A stretch of 64,000 bases of DNA from Chryseobacterium oleae (GCF_900115055.1 NZ_FOVD01000002.1:248001-312000), one strand, 5' to 3'; counted from the stretch's first letter, positions 43,222 to 52,804 are shown. The notes: generated by a model not told the origin, from the sequence alone. Made by a program: numbers and translations.

Positions 43222-43251
43222 ACTTGGTGAATCGAAGTTTTGACTTGGTAA
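43222..43251. promoter_or_regulatory. Paired 21-bp-period direct repeat between amidohydrolase and LytS genes
   Basis: ACTTGGTGA at 43222-43230 and ACTTGGTAA at 43243-43251. The site is 57 bases before the GTG at 43308 (a -7-like TTACTTTG lies at 43281-43288) and 110 bases before the divergent amidohydrolase start. Confidence 0.68.
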
Positions 43252-43307
43252 AGAATAGAAAAGGATACATAAAGTTTTAGTTACTTTGCATTAAAGATCT
43301 GAAATCC

Positions 43308-45089
43308 GTGAAATTAATTTTTAAAATACTTATTGTCTTCATTCTTGCTGCAGGAAATTTCTGTACAGCACAGGATTCTACACGGGTTACCCAGGCTTAT
43401 AAATCTGCGGCAAGACTTAAAAAAGCAGTAGATAATAATGATAATAAAGGCGTGGCTGATTCTTATGTAGGCATTGCCAACGACTATTACAACCAGGGAA
43501 ATTATGCCAAAAGTGAAGAGTTTCTGGTGAAAGCCCGAACCATCTATAAAAACCTTAACGACAAAAAAAATCTTGAATCCGTTACGAGGAAAATTGCCCA
43601 GTCACAGGAAAAGCAGAACAAAATAACACCGGCTATCAGCAATTACAGTAAGGCCGCCGAGATCAGCTACAGTGAAAATAACAGAATGGTGAATGCCAAT
43701 GATGCTGCAAGGCTTTCTTCTCCTACCAATGAGCAGAAAGTGGAAGCCATTCAGGATAATATCAATCTGGGCCTTAGAACAAAAGACAAAGGTGATCTGG
43801 CCGCAAGTTACAGCCAGATGGCAGATGTGAATATACAGCAGAAAGATATTCCCAGAGCGGAAGAAAACCTGAACAGTGCCTACGCGATTTCCAAAAAAGA
43901 AGCACCACAGCAGGCATTGGAAATCAATCAGAAACTGACCAATTTCTATGTTGAAAACAGGAATTTTGACAAAGCCATTGAAGCCAAAAAGAAAGTCCTG
44001 AAAGAAGATTTTGTCAAAGAAAATTCTCAGGAAAAAGTCAACCAGATTCAGGAACTGGCCGATATTTATATTAAGAAAAATGATCCGGAAGAAGCTGTGG
44101 TATTATTAAAAAATGCTTACGGAATCGCTTTGGAAAAAGGGCACACGCTGGAAGCCCAGAAAAGTGTAAAAAGGCTGGACAGTCTCTACAGTATAACAGG
44201 AAATACGGAGGCTTCAGTTTCGCTGTACCGTGATTTCCTGGGGAAACTTCCGGATATTGTGTCCAAAGACCGAAGTCTTGTTGATAATAAAATTCTTGAA
44301 GATACTGAACAGAGAATTTCCCAGCTTGAAAAGGAAAAGGAACTGAAAGACCAGCTTATCCGTAAGAAGAATGTTTTCAATTACTATCTGATCGGGGTTC
44401 TGGTAGTACTGACCGGACTGATTATCTTTATTTTCAGAATGCTGAAGAAAGTTCAGATTAAAAATAAAAAAATCGCTCTGCAGTCGCTGCGCCGTGAAAT
44501 GAATCCGCATTTTATCTTTAACAGCTTAAACAGTGTCAATCATTTTATCGCAACGAATAATGAATTGGAAGCCAATCAATATTTAACGAAATTCTCAAAA
44601 CTGATGCGCGGGGTCATGGAAAATTCAGCCGAAGATTTCATTCCGTTTCAACAAGAGCTTGATCTGCTTCAGAATTATCTTGCCTTAGAGAAAACCCGTT
44701 TTGCCGATAAATTTGATTACGAAATTGATGTAGACGAAAGCCTGAATATGCAGAGTCTGAAAGTTCCCGGAATGCTTGTTCAGCCGTTCCTTGAAAATGC
44801 GGTATGGCACGGACTGCGTTATAGAAGCGACAAAGGATTTTTGAAATTAAGTTTTGAAAAAGAAGACCAGCATTTAAAAATCACGATCGAAGACAACGGA
44901 ATTGGGATTGAAGAAAGCAAAAAACAAAAGACCGAACATCAGAAGACCAGAGAGGGACGCGGGATGAAAAATACGTTGGAAAGAATCAAGCTGCTGAATG
45001 ATCTTTATAAAAAAGAAATCATCTGCTCCATAAAAGACAAGGACAGCAGCAGCGGTGTTTTGGTGAATATAAAAATAAATCTTGCTTAA
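43308..45089 (+). CDS. TPR-containing LytS-type sensor histidine kinase
   Basis: The start is GTG at 43308; no ATG lies near, and the signal peptide LIFKILIVFILAAGNFCTAQ begins at once. The 593-residue protein has TPR-like repeats to about residue 330, a membrane helix near 350-370, and the His_kinase domain motif LRREMNPHFIFNSLNSVNHFI with His401. An HATPase domain follows (FLENAVWHGLRY, IEDNGIGIEE). It is predicted to sense a periplasmic signal and to phosphorylate the LytTR regulator at 45886, two genes downstream. Confidence 0.92.
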   Translation: MKLIFKILIVFILAAGNFCTAQDSTRVTQAYKSAARLKKAVDNNDNKGVADSYVGIANDYYNQGNYAKSEEFLVKARTIYKNLNDKKNLESVTRKIAQSQEKQNKITPAISNYSKAAEISYSENNRMVNANDAARLSSPTNEQKVEAIQDNINLGLRTKDKGDLAASYSQMADVNIQQKDIPRAEENLNSAYAISKKEAPQQALEINQKLTNFYVENRNFDKAIEAKKKVLKEDFVKENSQEKVNQIQELADIYIKKNDPEEAVVLLKNAYGIALEKGHTLEAQKSVKRLDSLYSITGNTEASVSLYRDFLGKLPDIVSKDRSLVDNKILEDTEQRISQLEKEKELKDQLIRKKNVFNYYLIGVLVVLTGLIIFIFRMLKKVQIKNKKIALQSLRREMNPHFIFNSLNSVNHFIATNNELEANQYLTKFSKLMRGVMENSAEDFIPFQQELDLLQNYLALEKTRFADKFDYEIDVDESLNMQSLKVPGMLVQPFLENAVWHGLRYRSDKGFLKLSFEKEDQHLKITIEDNGIGIEESKKQKTEHQKTREGRGMKNTLERIKLLNDLYKKEIICSIKDKDSSSGVLVNIKINLA

Positions 45090-45099
45090 AGAACGACAG

Positions 45100-45819
45100 A
45101 TGAAAAAACATTTACTGATAGGGATTCTCATATTCTCATTCGCAGGAATCTTACACGGACAGGAGATCAACAGCAATCGGTTTGATAAGGTTGTGAAAAG
45201 CTTAAAGCTCGATAAAACCACCATCAAAGAGGAATTCTGTACCGAAAAGAAAATACCGAATGAAGAAGACTCTTATATCGCTGTTCTGCCCATTCTGCAG
45301 GGTAAAGAAGAAGAGGACTTTTTTGTGGTCCGGAATTATATTGTGATCACCAATGAAAATGGTGAAATCAAAAATCAGTATTTTGATCCGACTGAAATTA
45401 CTTCAGATGCTATCATGTTAAGAAGTATTGTGATAGATACAGGTCTGTACACTATCAGCAATGGAATCCGTGCTTTTGGGGTCAAAGTGAGTGCTCAGAA
45501 TGGCAGCCAGCCCAATCCCTATTCTACAGAAACAATTTCCCTGTATTATCCGACGGGGCAGACGCTTAAAAAGGTTTTAAATGAATTTGAATTAAACAGG
45601 TACGGTGCAGAATGGGATACCCGATGTACCGGAGAAGCTGATGAAGACCAATCTGTGATCATGATGGATAAAACGAAAACGAATCATTTCACCGACCTTA
45701 AAATCAAAACCATCTCAATTCACAGAAAAACCAAAGAAGTAAACGGAGACTGCAAAGAAAACGAAACCTCAAAAACCTCCTACCGCATTTTAAAATTTAA
45801 AAACGGAAAATACCAATAA
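45100..45819 (+). CDS. Secreted protein of unknown function in the LytS/LytTR operon
   Basis: The ATG at 45100 gives a 239-residue protein with a signal peptide (MKKHLLIGILIFSFAGILHGQ). An in-frame TTG upstream is ignored. The mature part has strands such as SYIAVLPILQGKEEEDFFVVRNYIVI and two cysteines near the C-terminus (DTRCTGEADED, NGDCKENE). I do not recognise the family. It starts 10 bases after the kinase gene, so it could be an accessory sensor of the same system. Confidence 0.65.
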   Translation: MKKHLLIGILIFSFAGILHGQEINSNRFDKVVKSLKLDKTTIKEEFCTEKKIPNEEDSYIAVLPILQGKEEEDFFVVRNYIVITNENGEIKNQYFDPTEITSDAIMLRSIVIDTGLYTISNGIRAFGVKVSAQNGSQPNPYSTETISLYYPTGQTLKKVLNEFELNRYGAEWDTRCTGEADEDQSVIMMDKTKTNHFTDLKIKTISIHRKTKEVNGDCKENETSKTSYRILKFKNGKYQ

Positions 45820-45885
45820 ATCCTACTCATTACCTTAATCCGCGATACCTGCAACCTATAATCTGCCACCTATTACCTGAAAAAA

Positions 45886-46620
45886 ATGAAAATACAATCC
45901 GTAATCGTAGACGATGAGCTTATTGCAAGAGAAGTTCTCAGAAATTATATCACAAAATACTGTCCACAGATCGAAATTGTGGGCGAAGCGGAAAATATCA
46001 AAGAAGCCGTTCCGTTGATTGCTGAAAAGCGACCGCAGCTTGTCTTTCTGGATGTGGAAATGCCTTTCGGAAATGCTTTTGATGTGTTGGAAGCCACCAA
46101 AGAGTTTTCCTACGAAACCATCTTTATCACGGCTTTTTCTCAATATTCACTGCAGGCGCTTAATAAATCGGCCAGTTATTATATTTTAAAACCGATTGAT
46201 ATCCAGGAATTAATTTTAGCTGTAAATAAAGTCGCAGAAAGTCTTGAAAAGAAAGAAGAGCTTAACCGTAATAAAATCCTCCTGGAAAATTTAAAATTAA
46301 AACCTGAAAAGCAACAGCTGATCCTGCCTACACTTCAGGGGTTTGATGTCGTAAAAACTGAAGATATTCTAAGATTGCAGGCAGACGGAAATTTTACACA
46401 GGTATATCTGACCGACGGTTCTAAAAAAATGGTCTGCCGCTTTTTGAAACATTTCGATGATCTGCTGGAAAACCCTTTTGTAAGAGTTCACCGGTCCCAT
46501 ATCATCAATGCAGGATTTGTAAAATCTTACCATAAAAGCGGAACAGTAATGCTTTCCGATGATACGGAAATTGAGGTTTCAGGCAGTTTTAAAGACAATT
46601 TCCTGAAGGTCTTTTCCTAG
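45886..46620 (+). CDS. LytTR-family response regulator
   Basis: The 244-residue protein has a receiver domain with VDDE and phospho-acceptor Asp56 (QLVFLDVEMP). The C-terminal LytTR DNA-binding domain contains ILRLQADGNFTQVYLTDGSKKMVCRFLKHFDDLL, then FVRVHRSHIINAGFVKSYHKSG. LytTR proteins bind pairs of about 9-bp direct repeats with a 21-22-bp period. Three such pairs lie in this cluster, making it the best candidate to bind them. Confidence 0.93.
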   Translation: MKIQSVIVDDELIAREVLRNYITKYCPQIEIVGEAENIKEAVPLIAEKRPQLVFLDVEMPFGNAFDVLEATKEFSYETIFITAFSQYSLQALNKSASYYILKPIDIQELILAVNKVAESLEKKEELNRNKILLENLKLKPEKQQLILPTLQGFDVVKTEDILRLQADGNFTQVYLTDGSKKMVCRFLKHFDDLLENPFVRVHRSHIINAGFVKSYHKSGTVMLSDDTEIEVSGSFKDNFLKVFS

Positions 46621-46651
46621 AATTTATCGTTCATTAACAGCTTAAAGGCAT

Positions 46652-46659
46652 TATTTTTG
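46652..46659 (+). promoter_or_regulatory. -7 element (TATTTTTG) of the Blc lipocalin gene
   Basis: Exact TAnnTTTG 35 bases before the ATG at 46695. Confidence 0.5.
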
Positions 46660-46694
46660 AAGTTTTCAGGGCAATCACACAAAATATTCCCATT

Positions 46695-47234
46695 ATGAAA
46701 ACTCTTCAGAAAATTGCTGTTCCGGTTACATTAGGTGTTCTAGGACTGATTATTTACCATTCGTGTTCTGCGGGAATTCCGAAAGGAGCGGTAGCGGTCA
46801 GTAGTTTTAATGCAAAAAAATACCTCGGAAGATGGTATGAGATTGCCCGTTTCGACTACAGATTTGAAAAAGACATGGATAATGTTACCGCCGAATATTC
46901 TGAAAATCCAGACGGCTCCATCCGTGTCAGCAACAAAGGCTATAATTACGTTAAAAAAGAATGGAAAGAAGCCATAGGAGAAGCCAGGTTTGTCAAAGAT
47001 AAAACTGATGCGCGTCTTAAAGTTTCCTTTTTTAAACCAATCTGGGCAGGCTACAATGTCATTGATATCGATGAAGATTATCAATATGCACTGGTAGCAG
47101 GAAACAGCCTGAAATATCTGTGGATCCTGTCCAGAACAACTTCTATTCCTGAAAGCATCAGACTGCGTTTTATAGAGAAAGCGAGAAAAATTGGGTATAA
47201 TACGGATGAATTGATTTGGGTGAAGCATAATTAG
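46695..47234 (+). CDS. blc: Lipocalin family protein (Blc-like lipoprotein)
   Basis: The 179-residue product has a lipobox-like Cys24 (LIIYHSC). It shows the lipocalin signature YLGRWYEIARFDYRFEKDMDNVTAEY, then WILSRT and FIEKARKIGYNTDELIWVKH, as in bacterial Blc proteins. It is predicted to be an outer-membrane lipoprotein binding lysophospholipids or fatty acids. It is monocistronic with its own -7 element. Despite a similar name, it is not closely similar to the lipocalin-like protein at 3540. Confidence 0.9.
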   Translation: MKTLQKIAVPVTLGVLGLIIYHSCSAGIPKGAVAVSSFNAKKYLGRWYEIARFDYRFEKDMDNVTAEYSENPDGSIRVSNKGYNYVKKEWKEAIGEARFVKDKTDARLKVSFFKPIWAGYNVIDIDEDYQYALVAGNSLKYLWILSRTTSIPESIRLRFIEKARKIGYNTDELIWVKHN

Positions 47235-47408
47235 GGGCAGGAGATTTAAGAGCCAAGATTTTAGATGTCAGATTTTAGATATCAGATTTCAGACGTCAGA
47301 TAGTATGACTGATGCAGGAATTTGTCGTTTATTCAATAGTACTCACTCCCCGAAACCCGCAACAACTCTCCAACACTCCGACTCTCCAACACTCAAACTC
47401 TCCGACAC
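47235..47408. repeat. Intergenic mosaic repeat (CAGATTTCAGACGTCAGAT and CTCTCCAACACTC words)
   Basis: The stretch is built of short words shared with other gaps in this window: AGATGTCAGATTTTAGATAT, then several ACTCTCCAACACTC units. No gene is supported here. Confidence 0.65.
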
Positions 47409-47882
47409 TCAAACCCCTGCAAACTCCCTCCACTCCTCAAAACGCTGATCAATCACAGGTTTTATCAGATCATAATTTTCGCAGGTATCTTCTACGTGGT
47501 AGAACGACTCATATTCGAAGTCGTTTTCTTCCGCTTTCCGGTCGAATATTTCTGAATAATCATCAGTAAATGAGTTGAATTTTTTCCCGAAAGCGGTATC
47601 ATCATTGTAATAGGCCTGCGCAAAGCTGTTGCCCAGATCGTTGAGGTCGTGTTGGTTGAACTTTTCATCGCAAAGCTCGATCAGGAATTCTGCTCCGGTC
47701 ATTTCGTGTCTTTTTACGCTTTGGATCTCATCTTTGGCATCTTCTTCCAGTTCTTCAGATAATAAATTGTTGTTGATACACCACGTCAGAAACATACCGA
47801 TATGGGTCGCTGCATTTTCATTGGATAAATTTTCCGGATATTCTCCGCCATAGTGCCAGGAAGCATCATCATATTTTGCCAT
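47409..47882 (-). CDS. Conserved acidic protein of unknown function
   Basis: The 157-residue cytosolic protein is strongly acidic. It opens with MAKYDDASWHYGGEYPENLSNENAATHIGMFLTWCINNNLL and ends DQRFEEWREF. Proteins of this type occur widely in Bacteroidetes and some other bacteria, often scattered like immunity proteins. No toxin gene is adjacent, so that is only a possibility. It has its own -7 element on the minus strand. Confidence 0.65.
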   Translation of the reverse strand: MAKYDDASWHYGGEYPENLSNENAATHIGMFLTWCINNNLLSEELEEDAKDEIQSVKRHEMTGAEFLIELCDEKFNQHDLNDLGNSFAQAYYNDDTAFGKKFNSFTDDYSEIFDRKAEENDFEYESFYHVEDTCENYDLIKPVIDQRFEEWREFAGV

Positions 47883-47915
47883 CGCCGAATAATTATAGTT
47901 TTAAACAGTATCAGC

Positions 47916-47923
47916 CAAAGATA
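47916..47923 (-). promoter_or_regulatory. -7 element (TATCTTTG, minus strand) of the acidic-protein gene
   Basis: Exact TAnnTTTG on the minus strand, 33 bases before the start codon. Confidence 0.5.
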
Positions 47924-47999
47924 GAAAAAATCATTTTATGTTGTCGCAGCCGTAGATTTTTACGTCATTTGCAGGACATTTTCTTTCAAGAATTTATAT

Positions 48000-49250
48000 A
48001 TGGAAAAAGCTGTTCTGATTACGATCGGGGATGAAATCCTTTCCGGAAATACCGTTGATACCAATTCTAATTTTATTGCCACGGAACTTAAAAATATTGG
48101 CATACAGGTGACACAGATCTTCACCATATCCGATGAGATCGATATTATTAAAAATACTCTAAAAACTGCTTTTGAGCTGGGTGATCTGATCATAACGACA
48201 GGAGGTTTAGGCCCGACAAGGGATGATAAAACCAAAAAAGCACTGGCTGACTATTTCAATGATGAAATTGCTTTGGATGAGGTGACTTTCAACCATCTTA
48301 AAAACTATATGGAAAGACGCGGCCGCGCGGATATCCTTGAAAGAAACAGAGAACAGGCCTTTGTTCCTACGAAATCTGTTGTTTTTCAGAATCATTTTGG
48401 AACGGCACCATGCATGATGATGGAGCAGGACGGTAAATTATGTTTCAGCCTTCCGGGTGTTCCTTATGAAGTGAAACCATTGATCAGAGATCAGATCGTT
48501 CCTTATTTAAAAGAAAAATTCAATCTGTATTATATTCATACCAGAATTGTTTCCGTGGTGGGAATTCCTGAGAGCATTCTTGCGGATACCATTGAAGATT
48601 GGGAACTGGCGCTTCCTGAAAACCTGGCGCTGTCTTATCTTCCGGTAGGAACCCGTGTCAAATTAAGACTAACTGCTTCAGGAGACAATGAAACAGCCCT
48701 GAAACAACAGGCAGAAGAGGAGATCCAGAAACTTCTTCCTTTGGTCAAAGATCATGTGATTGCAGTCACCGAAGATAAAATTGAAAAGATTCTGGCAGAA
48801 ATTCTTACGGAAAGACAATTGACGATTTCCACGGCAGAAAGCTGTACGGGCGGTGAACTGGCTAAAATGATTACATCCATTTCCGGAAGTTCAAAGTATT
48901 TCCTGGGCGGAATTGTTCCTTATGCTACAGAAAAGAAAATTGAGATTTTAAAGGTTTCCAAAAGGACGGTGGATGAGTTCACTGTGGTAAGCGAGCAGGT
49001 AGCAAGTGAAATGGCGGAAGGTTGTCAGAAACTGTTTGGAACGGATATTTCCCTTTCTACCACAGGGGTTGCAGGTCCGGGAAAAGGAGAGGACGGTAAA
49101 GAAATAGGAACCGTTTTTTACACGATTAGAATTAATGATCAGGAAGTTACTTCAAAATTATATATGCCTCATTTAGACCGGCTTGATTTTATGAATTTTG
49201 TTTCCCAGAAGATTATTCAGGATCTGGTAGGGTTGCTTATAAACCCTTAG
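48000..49250 (+). CDS. cinA: CinA family nicotinamide-nucleotide amidase/competence-damage protein
   Basis: The 416-residue protein has an N-terminal molybdopterin-binding-like domain (AVLITIGDEILSGNTVDTNSNF, then TTGGLGPTRDD) and a C-terminal PncC/CinA amidase domain (TISTAESCTGGELAKMITSISGSS, then TGVAGPGKGEDGKEIG). In characterised relatives it hydrolyses NMN and ADP-ribose compounds. Full length, cytosolic, monocistronic. Confidence 0.95.
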   Translation: MEKAVLITIGDEILSGNTVDTNSNFIATELKNIGIQVTQIFTISDEIDIIKNTLKTAFELGDLIITTGGLGPTRDDKTKKALADYFNDEIALDEVTFNHLKNYMERRGRADILERNREQAFVPTKSVVFQNHFGTAPCMMMEQDGKLCFSLPGVPYEVKPLIRDQIVPYLKEKFNLYYIHTRIVSVVGIPESILADTIEDWELALPENLALSYLPVGTRVKLRLTASGDNETALKQQAEEEIQKLLPLVKDHVIAVTEDKIEKILAEILTERQLTISTAESCTGGELAKMITSISGSSKYFLGGIVPYATEKKIEILKVSKRTVDEFTVVSEQVASEMAEGCQKLFGTDISLSTTGVAGPGKGEDGKEIGTVFYTIRINDQEVTSKLYMPHLDRLDFMNFVSQKIIQDLVGLLINP

Positions 49251-49336
49251 AAATCAGTTGACTTTTTTAATTTTATTTTAATAAAAATAATTGAGTTTTT
49301 CACGCTTTTTGGAATCCATCATATAAATTTCATTAC

Positions 49337-52300
49337 GTGGAAAACTCAAAACAGATTTTTCAGACTGATAATAAAAAACGCTGGAGAAGCGTACAGTGGG
49401 GAAGTCGTATCTTTATTTTCGTGGCCGTATTACTCATCTTGGCTTTAGGGCTGATGATGAAGCTGGAAAAAAGCCCGAAAATTCCTTTCAAAGAAGATTA
49501 TAAAGCAGTTATTACAGCCAGTAAGCCTTATCTTCAGGAAAATAAAATATCAAAAGAATACAAAGGTTTCAGGAATTTTATTTCTGAAAAAACCATGCAT
49601 ACCAGCCTTGCGAAAATTCAACAGGCAAGAGCGGAAAGACTTAAAAATCAAAACCGAAGCTGGTCCATGTTTCCCGGCGGGATCCGTTCTGCGTTCTATG
49701 TGGCTTGGGATCCGCAGTCGTTGATGTCTCTGAAAAGAAATATCAGACACATCAACCTCGTTTTCCCGGAATGGTTTTTCCTCGATCCGAAAACAGGGGA
49801 TTTAAAGACCAATATAGATACGGAAGGCTATAAAATCATCAAAAGAACGGGAGTGGCTGCGATGCCGATTTTAAGTAATAATTCCGATCGTGAGTTCCGT
49901 TCAGAAGGACTTGGAAAGGTTTTAAAAGATCCACAGAGAAGAACGAAACTGATTCAAAAGCTTACACAGCAGTGTCAGAAATTTCACTTTAAAGGAATCA
50001 ATATTGACTTTGAAGATATGAACCTTGATTCTGATGAATACCTGATTGCCTTTATGAAGGAACTTTCAGATACATTCAAACAGAATAAATTGCTGGTGAC
50101 CATGGATATCATGACGGATAATGACGACTACAATATCCAGAAACTGAATCCATATGTGGATTACTTCATCCTGATGGCTTATGATGAATATGCCGTAGAT
50201 AGCGATGCCGGGCCGGTTTCTTCACAGAAATGGATCGAAGCTCAGACTGAGAAAATCCTTAAAAAAACAACACCTGAAAAAATAATTCTGGGATTGGGAG
50301 CATATGGCTACGACTGGAGTACCAACAAAGAAGATAATACCTCCGTTACCTATATGCAGGCTATTACAAAGGCCAGTGCGAGCAAAGCGGTCATTAATTA
50401 TGATGACAATACGTTCAACTTAAATTACTCCTACACAGATTCTAAAAAAAATACCCACACGGTATTCTTCAACGATGCAGCTTCCATTTTCAACACGATG
50501 CGTTTTTCTTCCGAATATCCACTGGCGGGAACTGCGGTGTGGAGACTGGGAAGTGAAGACAGCAGAATCTGGAATTTCTATGATAAGGATATGACCACTG
50601 CCGGTATGTCTAAGCTTAATTTAAAAATGTTGGAGAATGTAAAAGGACAAACGATGGTCGATTACATCGGGGACGGGGAAGTTCTGGATGTTTTGAATAC
50701 ACCTCATGACGGAAAAATAGCTTTGGAAATAGATCCCAAAGAAAAAATAATTACCGATGAGAACTATATCACCTATCCAAGTTCTTATGAAGTGAAAAAA
50801 TATGGCGAAGCTCCGCAAAAAGAGCTGGTCCTGACTTTTGATGATGGTCCGGATGAAACGTATACGCCTCAGATTTTAGATATTCTTTCAAAATATCACG
50901 TTCCTGCGGCATTTTTTCTTGTTGGATTGAATGCTGAAAGAAACCTTCCGCTGGTGAAAAGAATTTACCGGGAAGGTCACGAGATCGGAAACCACACGTT
51001 TACCCATGAAAATGTAGCGAAAGTAAGCCCTGAAAGAGCTTTAATGGAAATGAAACTGACAAGGCTGCTGATCGAATGTATCACAGGACACAGCACCATT
51101 CTCTTCAGAGCACCTTACAACGCAGATTCGGAACCGACTACTTCTGAGGAAATTATTCCGGTAGCACTGGCGAGACAGCAAAATTATCTCGACATTGGAG
51201 AAAGCATTGACCCGGAAGACTGGCAGCCGGGAATTAAATCAGATGAAATTATCAAACGTGTTATGGCAGGCATCAAACTGCAACGGGGAAATATTATCCT
51301 TCTGCACGATGCAGGCGGAGATACCAGAGAAGAAACAGTAAAGGCGCTTAAAATCCTGATCCCGACTCTTCAGAAACAAGGCTATCATTTTACGAATCTT
51401 GCCAGTATTCTGCATAAAAGCAAAAGCGTGCTGATGCCGGAAGTACCGAAAACAAGATCCTATTATATCATGCAGCTCAATCTGGTGCTGGCAACCGTGA
51501 TTTATGGAATCAGCCATTTTCTGGTAGCGCTTTTCACCCTATTTATCGGACTAGGACTGATAAGACTGATATTGATGATGTACTGGGCTTTTAAAGAAAG
51601 AAAAAAAGAAAAACGATTAGGTGAGCTTCCGGTTTTGGAAACATACCCGAAAGTGTCCATCATCGTTCCTGCTTATAATGAAGAGGTGAATATTATTTCT
51701 TCCCTGAATAATTTATTAAAACAGAGCTATCCCAACTTCGATATCATTATGGTGGATGACGGAAGTAAGGATTCAACCTATAAAAAAGCCAGTGAAGCAT
51801 TTCCCAATCACCCGAAACTGAAAATTTTCACAAAATCAAATGGTGGAAAAGCGACTGCACTGAACTTCGGAATTTCCCAGACCGATGCAGAATATGTTGT
51901 GTGTATTGACGCAGATACTCAGCTTGAGTATAACGCTGTAAAATATCTGATCGCAAGATTTTTAAACTCAGATCCGGAGGAAAAGATTGCTGCCGTAGCA
52001 GGGAATGTGAAAGTAGGAAACACGGTGAACTGGCTGACCAGATGGCAGTCTATAGAATATACTACGAGTCAGAATTTTGATAGATTGGCCTATGCTTACA
52101 TTAATGCTGTAACGGTAATTCCCGGGGCAATCGGGGCATTTAAAAAGTCTGTGATCACCGAAGCAGGAGGATATTCTACTGATACGCTGGCAGAAGACTG
52201 TGATATTACTGTGAAGATTTTAAGAGCAGGATATACAGTGGCCAATGAAAACAGAGCCGTTGCTGTGACCGAAGCTCCCGAAAGTGTAAAACAGTTTTTA

Positions 52301-52735
52301 AAACAACGTTTCCGCTGGACTTACGGAATCATGCAGATGTTCTGGAAACAGCGTCAGACTTTCCTGAATCCAAAATACAAAGGTCTCGGACTTTGGGCGA
52401 TGCCGAATATTTTACTGTTCCAGTATATCATTCCGTTCTTTTCTCCATTGGCAGATCTGATTATGTTTTTTGGAATTTTATCCGGAAACGGCGGAAAAAT
52501 ATTCACGTATTACCTCATCTTCCTGTTAGTGGATGCTTCCTTGGTTCTTGCCGCATTTATCATGCAGAGGGAAAAACTCACCGGTTTGTTCTATGTGATT
52601 CCGCAGCGTTTCGGCTACAGATGGCTGATGTATATTGTATTATTCAGAAGTTTAAGAAAAGCATTGAAAGGGGAAATGCAGTCCTGGGGATTTTTAAAAA
52701 GAACAGGAAATGTAAAAGAGATCGTGACTTCTTAA
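49337..52735 (+). CDS. Three-domain envelope protein: GH18, polysaccharide deacetylase and GT2
   Basis: The 1132-residue protein starts with GTG at 49337. After an N-terminal membrane helix (about 24-42), a GH18 glycoside hydrolase region carries GINIDFEDM with Glu226. A NodB-type deacetylase follows, with TFDDGPD at residues 500-506, GNHTFTHE and FRAPYN. After a membrane segment near 713-740 comes a GT2 synthase: VPAYNEEVN, VDDGSKD, IDADTQL, LAEDCDITV and the processive-synthase motif QRFRW. C-terminal membrane helices complete it. It probably makes and trims an N-acetylhexosamine polymer at the cell envelope. Confidence 0.93.
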   Translation: MENSKQIFQTDNKKRWRSVQWGSRIFIFVAVLLILALGLMMKLEKSPKIPFKEDYKAVITASKPYLQENKISKEYKGFRNFISEKTMHTSLAKIQQARAERLKNQNRSWSMFPGGIRSAFYVAWDPQSLMSLKRNIRHINLVFPEWFFLDPKTGDLKTNIDTEGYKIIKRTGVAAMPILSNNSDREFRSEGLGKVLKDPQRRTKLIQKLTQQCQKFHFKGINIDFEDMNLDSDEYLIAFMKELSDTFKQNKLLVTMDIMTDNDDYNIQKLNPYVDYFILMAYDEYAVDSDAGPVSSQKWIEAQTEKILKKTTPEKIILGLGAYGYDWSTNKEDNTSVTYMQAITKASASKAVINYDDNTFNLNYSYTDSKKNTHTVFFNDAASIFNTMRFSSEYPLAGTAVWRLGSEDSRIWNFYDKDMTTAGMSKLNLKMLENVKGQTMVDYIGDGEVLDVLNTPHDGKIALEIDPKEKIITDENYITYPSSYEVKKYGEAPQKELVLTFDDGPDETYTPQILDILSKYHVPAAFFLVGLNAERNLPLVKRIYREGHEIGNHTFTHENVAKVSPERALMEMKLTRLLIECITGHSTILFRAPYNADSEPTTSEEIIPVALARQQNYLDIGESIDPEDWQPGIKSDEIIKRVMAGIKLQRGNIILLHDAGGDTREETVKALKILIPTLQKQGYHFTNLASILHKSKSVLMPEVPKTRSYYIMQLNLVLATVIYGISHFLVALFTLFIGLGLIRLILMMYWAFKERKKEKRLGELPVLETYPKVSIIVPAYNEEVNIISSLNNLLKQSYPNFDIIMVDDGSKDSTYKKASEAFPNHPKLKIFTKSNGGKATALNFGISQTDAEYVVCIDADTQLEYNAVKYLIARFLNSDPEEKIAAVAGNVKVGNTVNWLTRWQSIEYTTSQNFDRLAYAYINAVTVIPGAIGAFKKSVITEAGGYSTDTLAEDCDITVKILRAGYTVANENRAVAVTEAPESVKQFLKQRFRWTYGIMQMFWKQRQTFLNPKYKGLGLWAMPNILLFQYIIPFFSPLADLIMFFGILSGNGGKIFTYYLIFLLVDASLVLAAFIMQREKLTGLFYVIPQRFGYRWLMYIVLFRSLRKALKGEMQSWGFLKRTGNVKEIVTS

Positions 52736-52743
52736 TATTTGTT

Positions 52744-52751
52744 TAAATTTG
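52744..52751 (+). promoter_or_regulatory. -7 element (TAAATTTG) of the first M13 gene
   Basis: Exact TAnnTTTG 53 bases before the ATG at 52805. Confidence 0.5.
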
Positions 52752-52804
52752 TTCGTAACAAAACTTAAAAAAAACAGACTTATCATCTAAAATTTGCTAT
52801 CATA

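Noticed and set aside
47312..47569. Small protein gene rich in Pro, Ser, Thr and Asn
   Set aside because: It is read from the CTCTCCAACACTC repeat tract and the antisense of the 47409 gene; there is no start context or homology.
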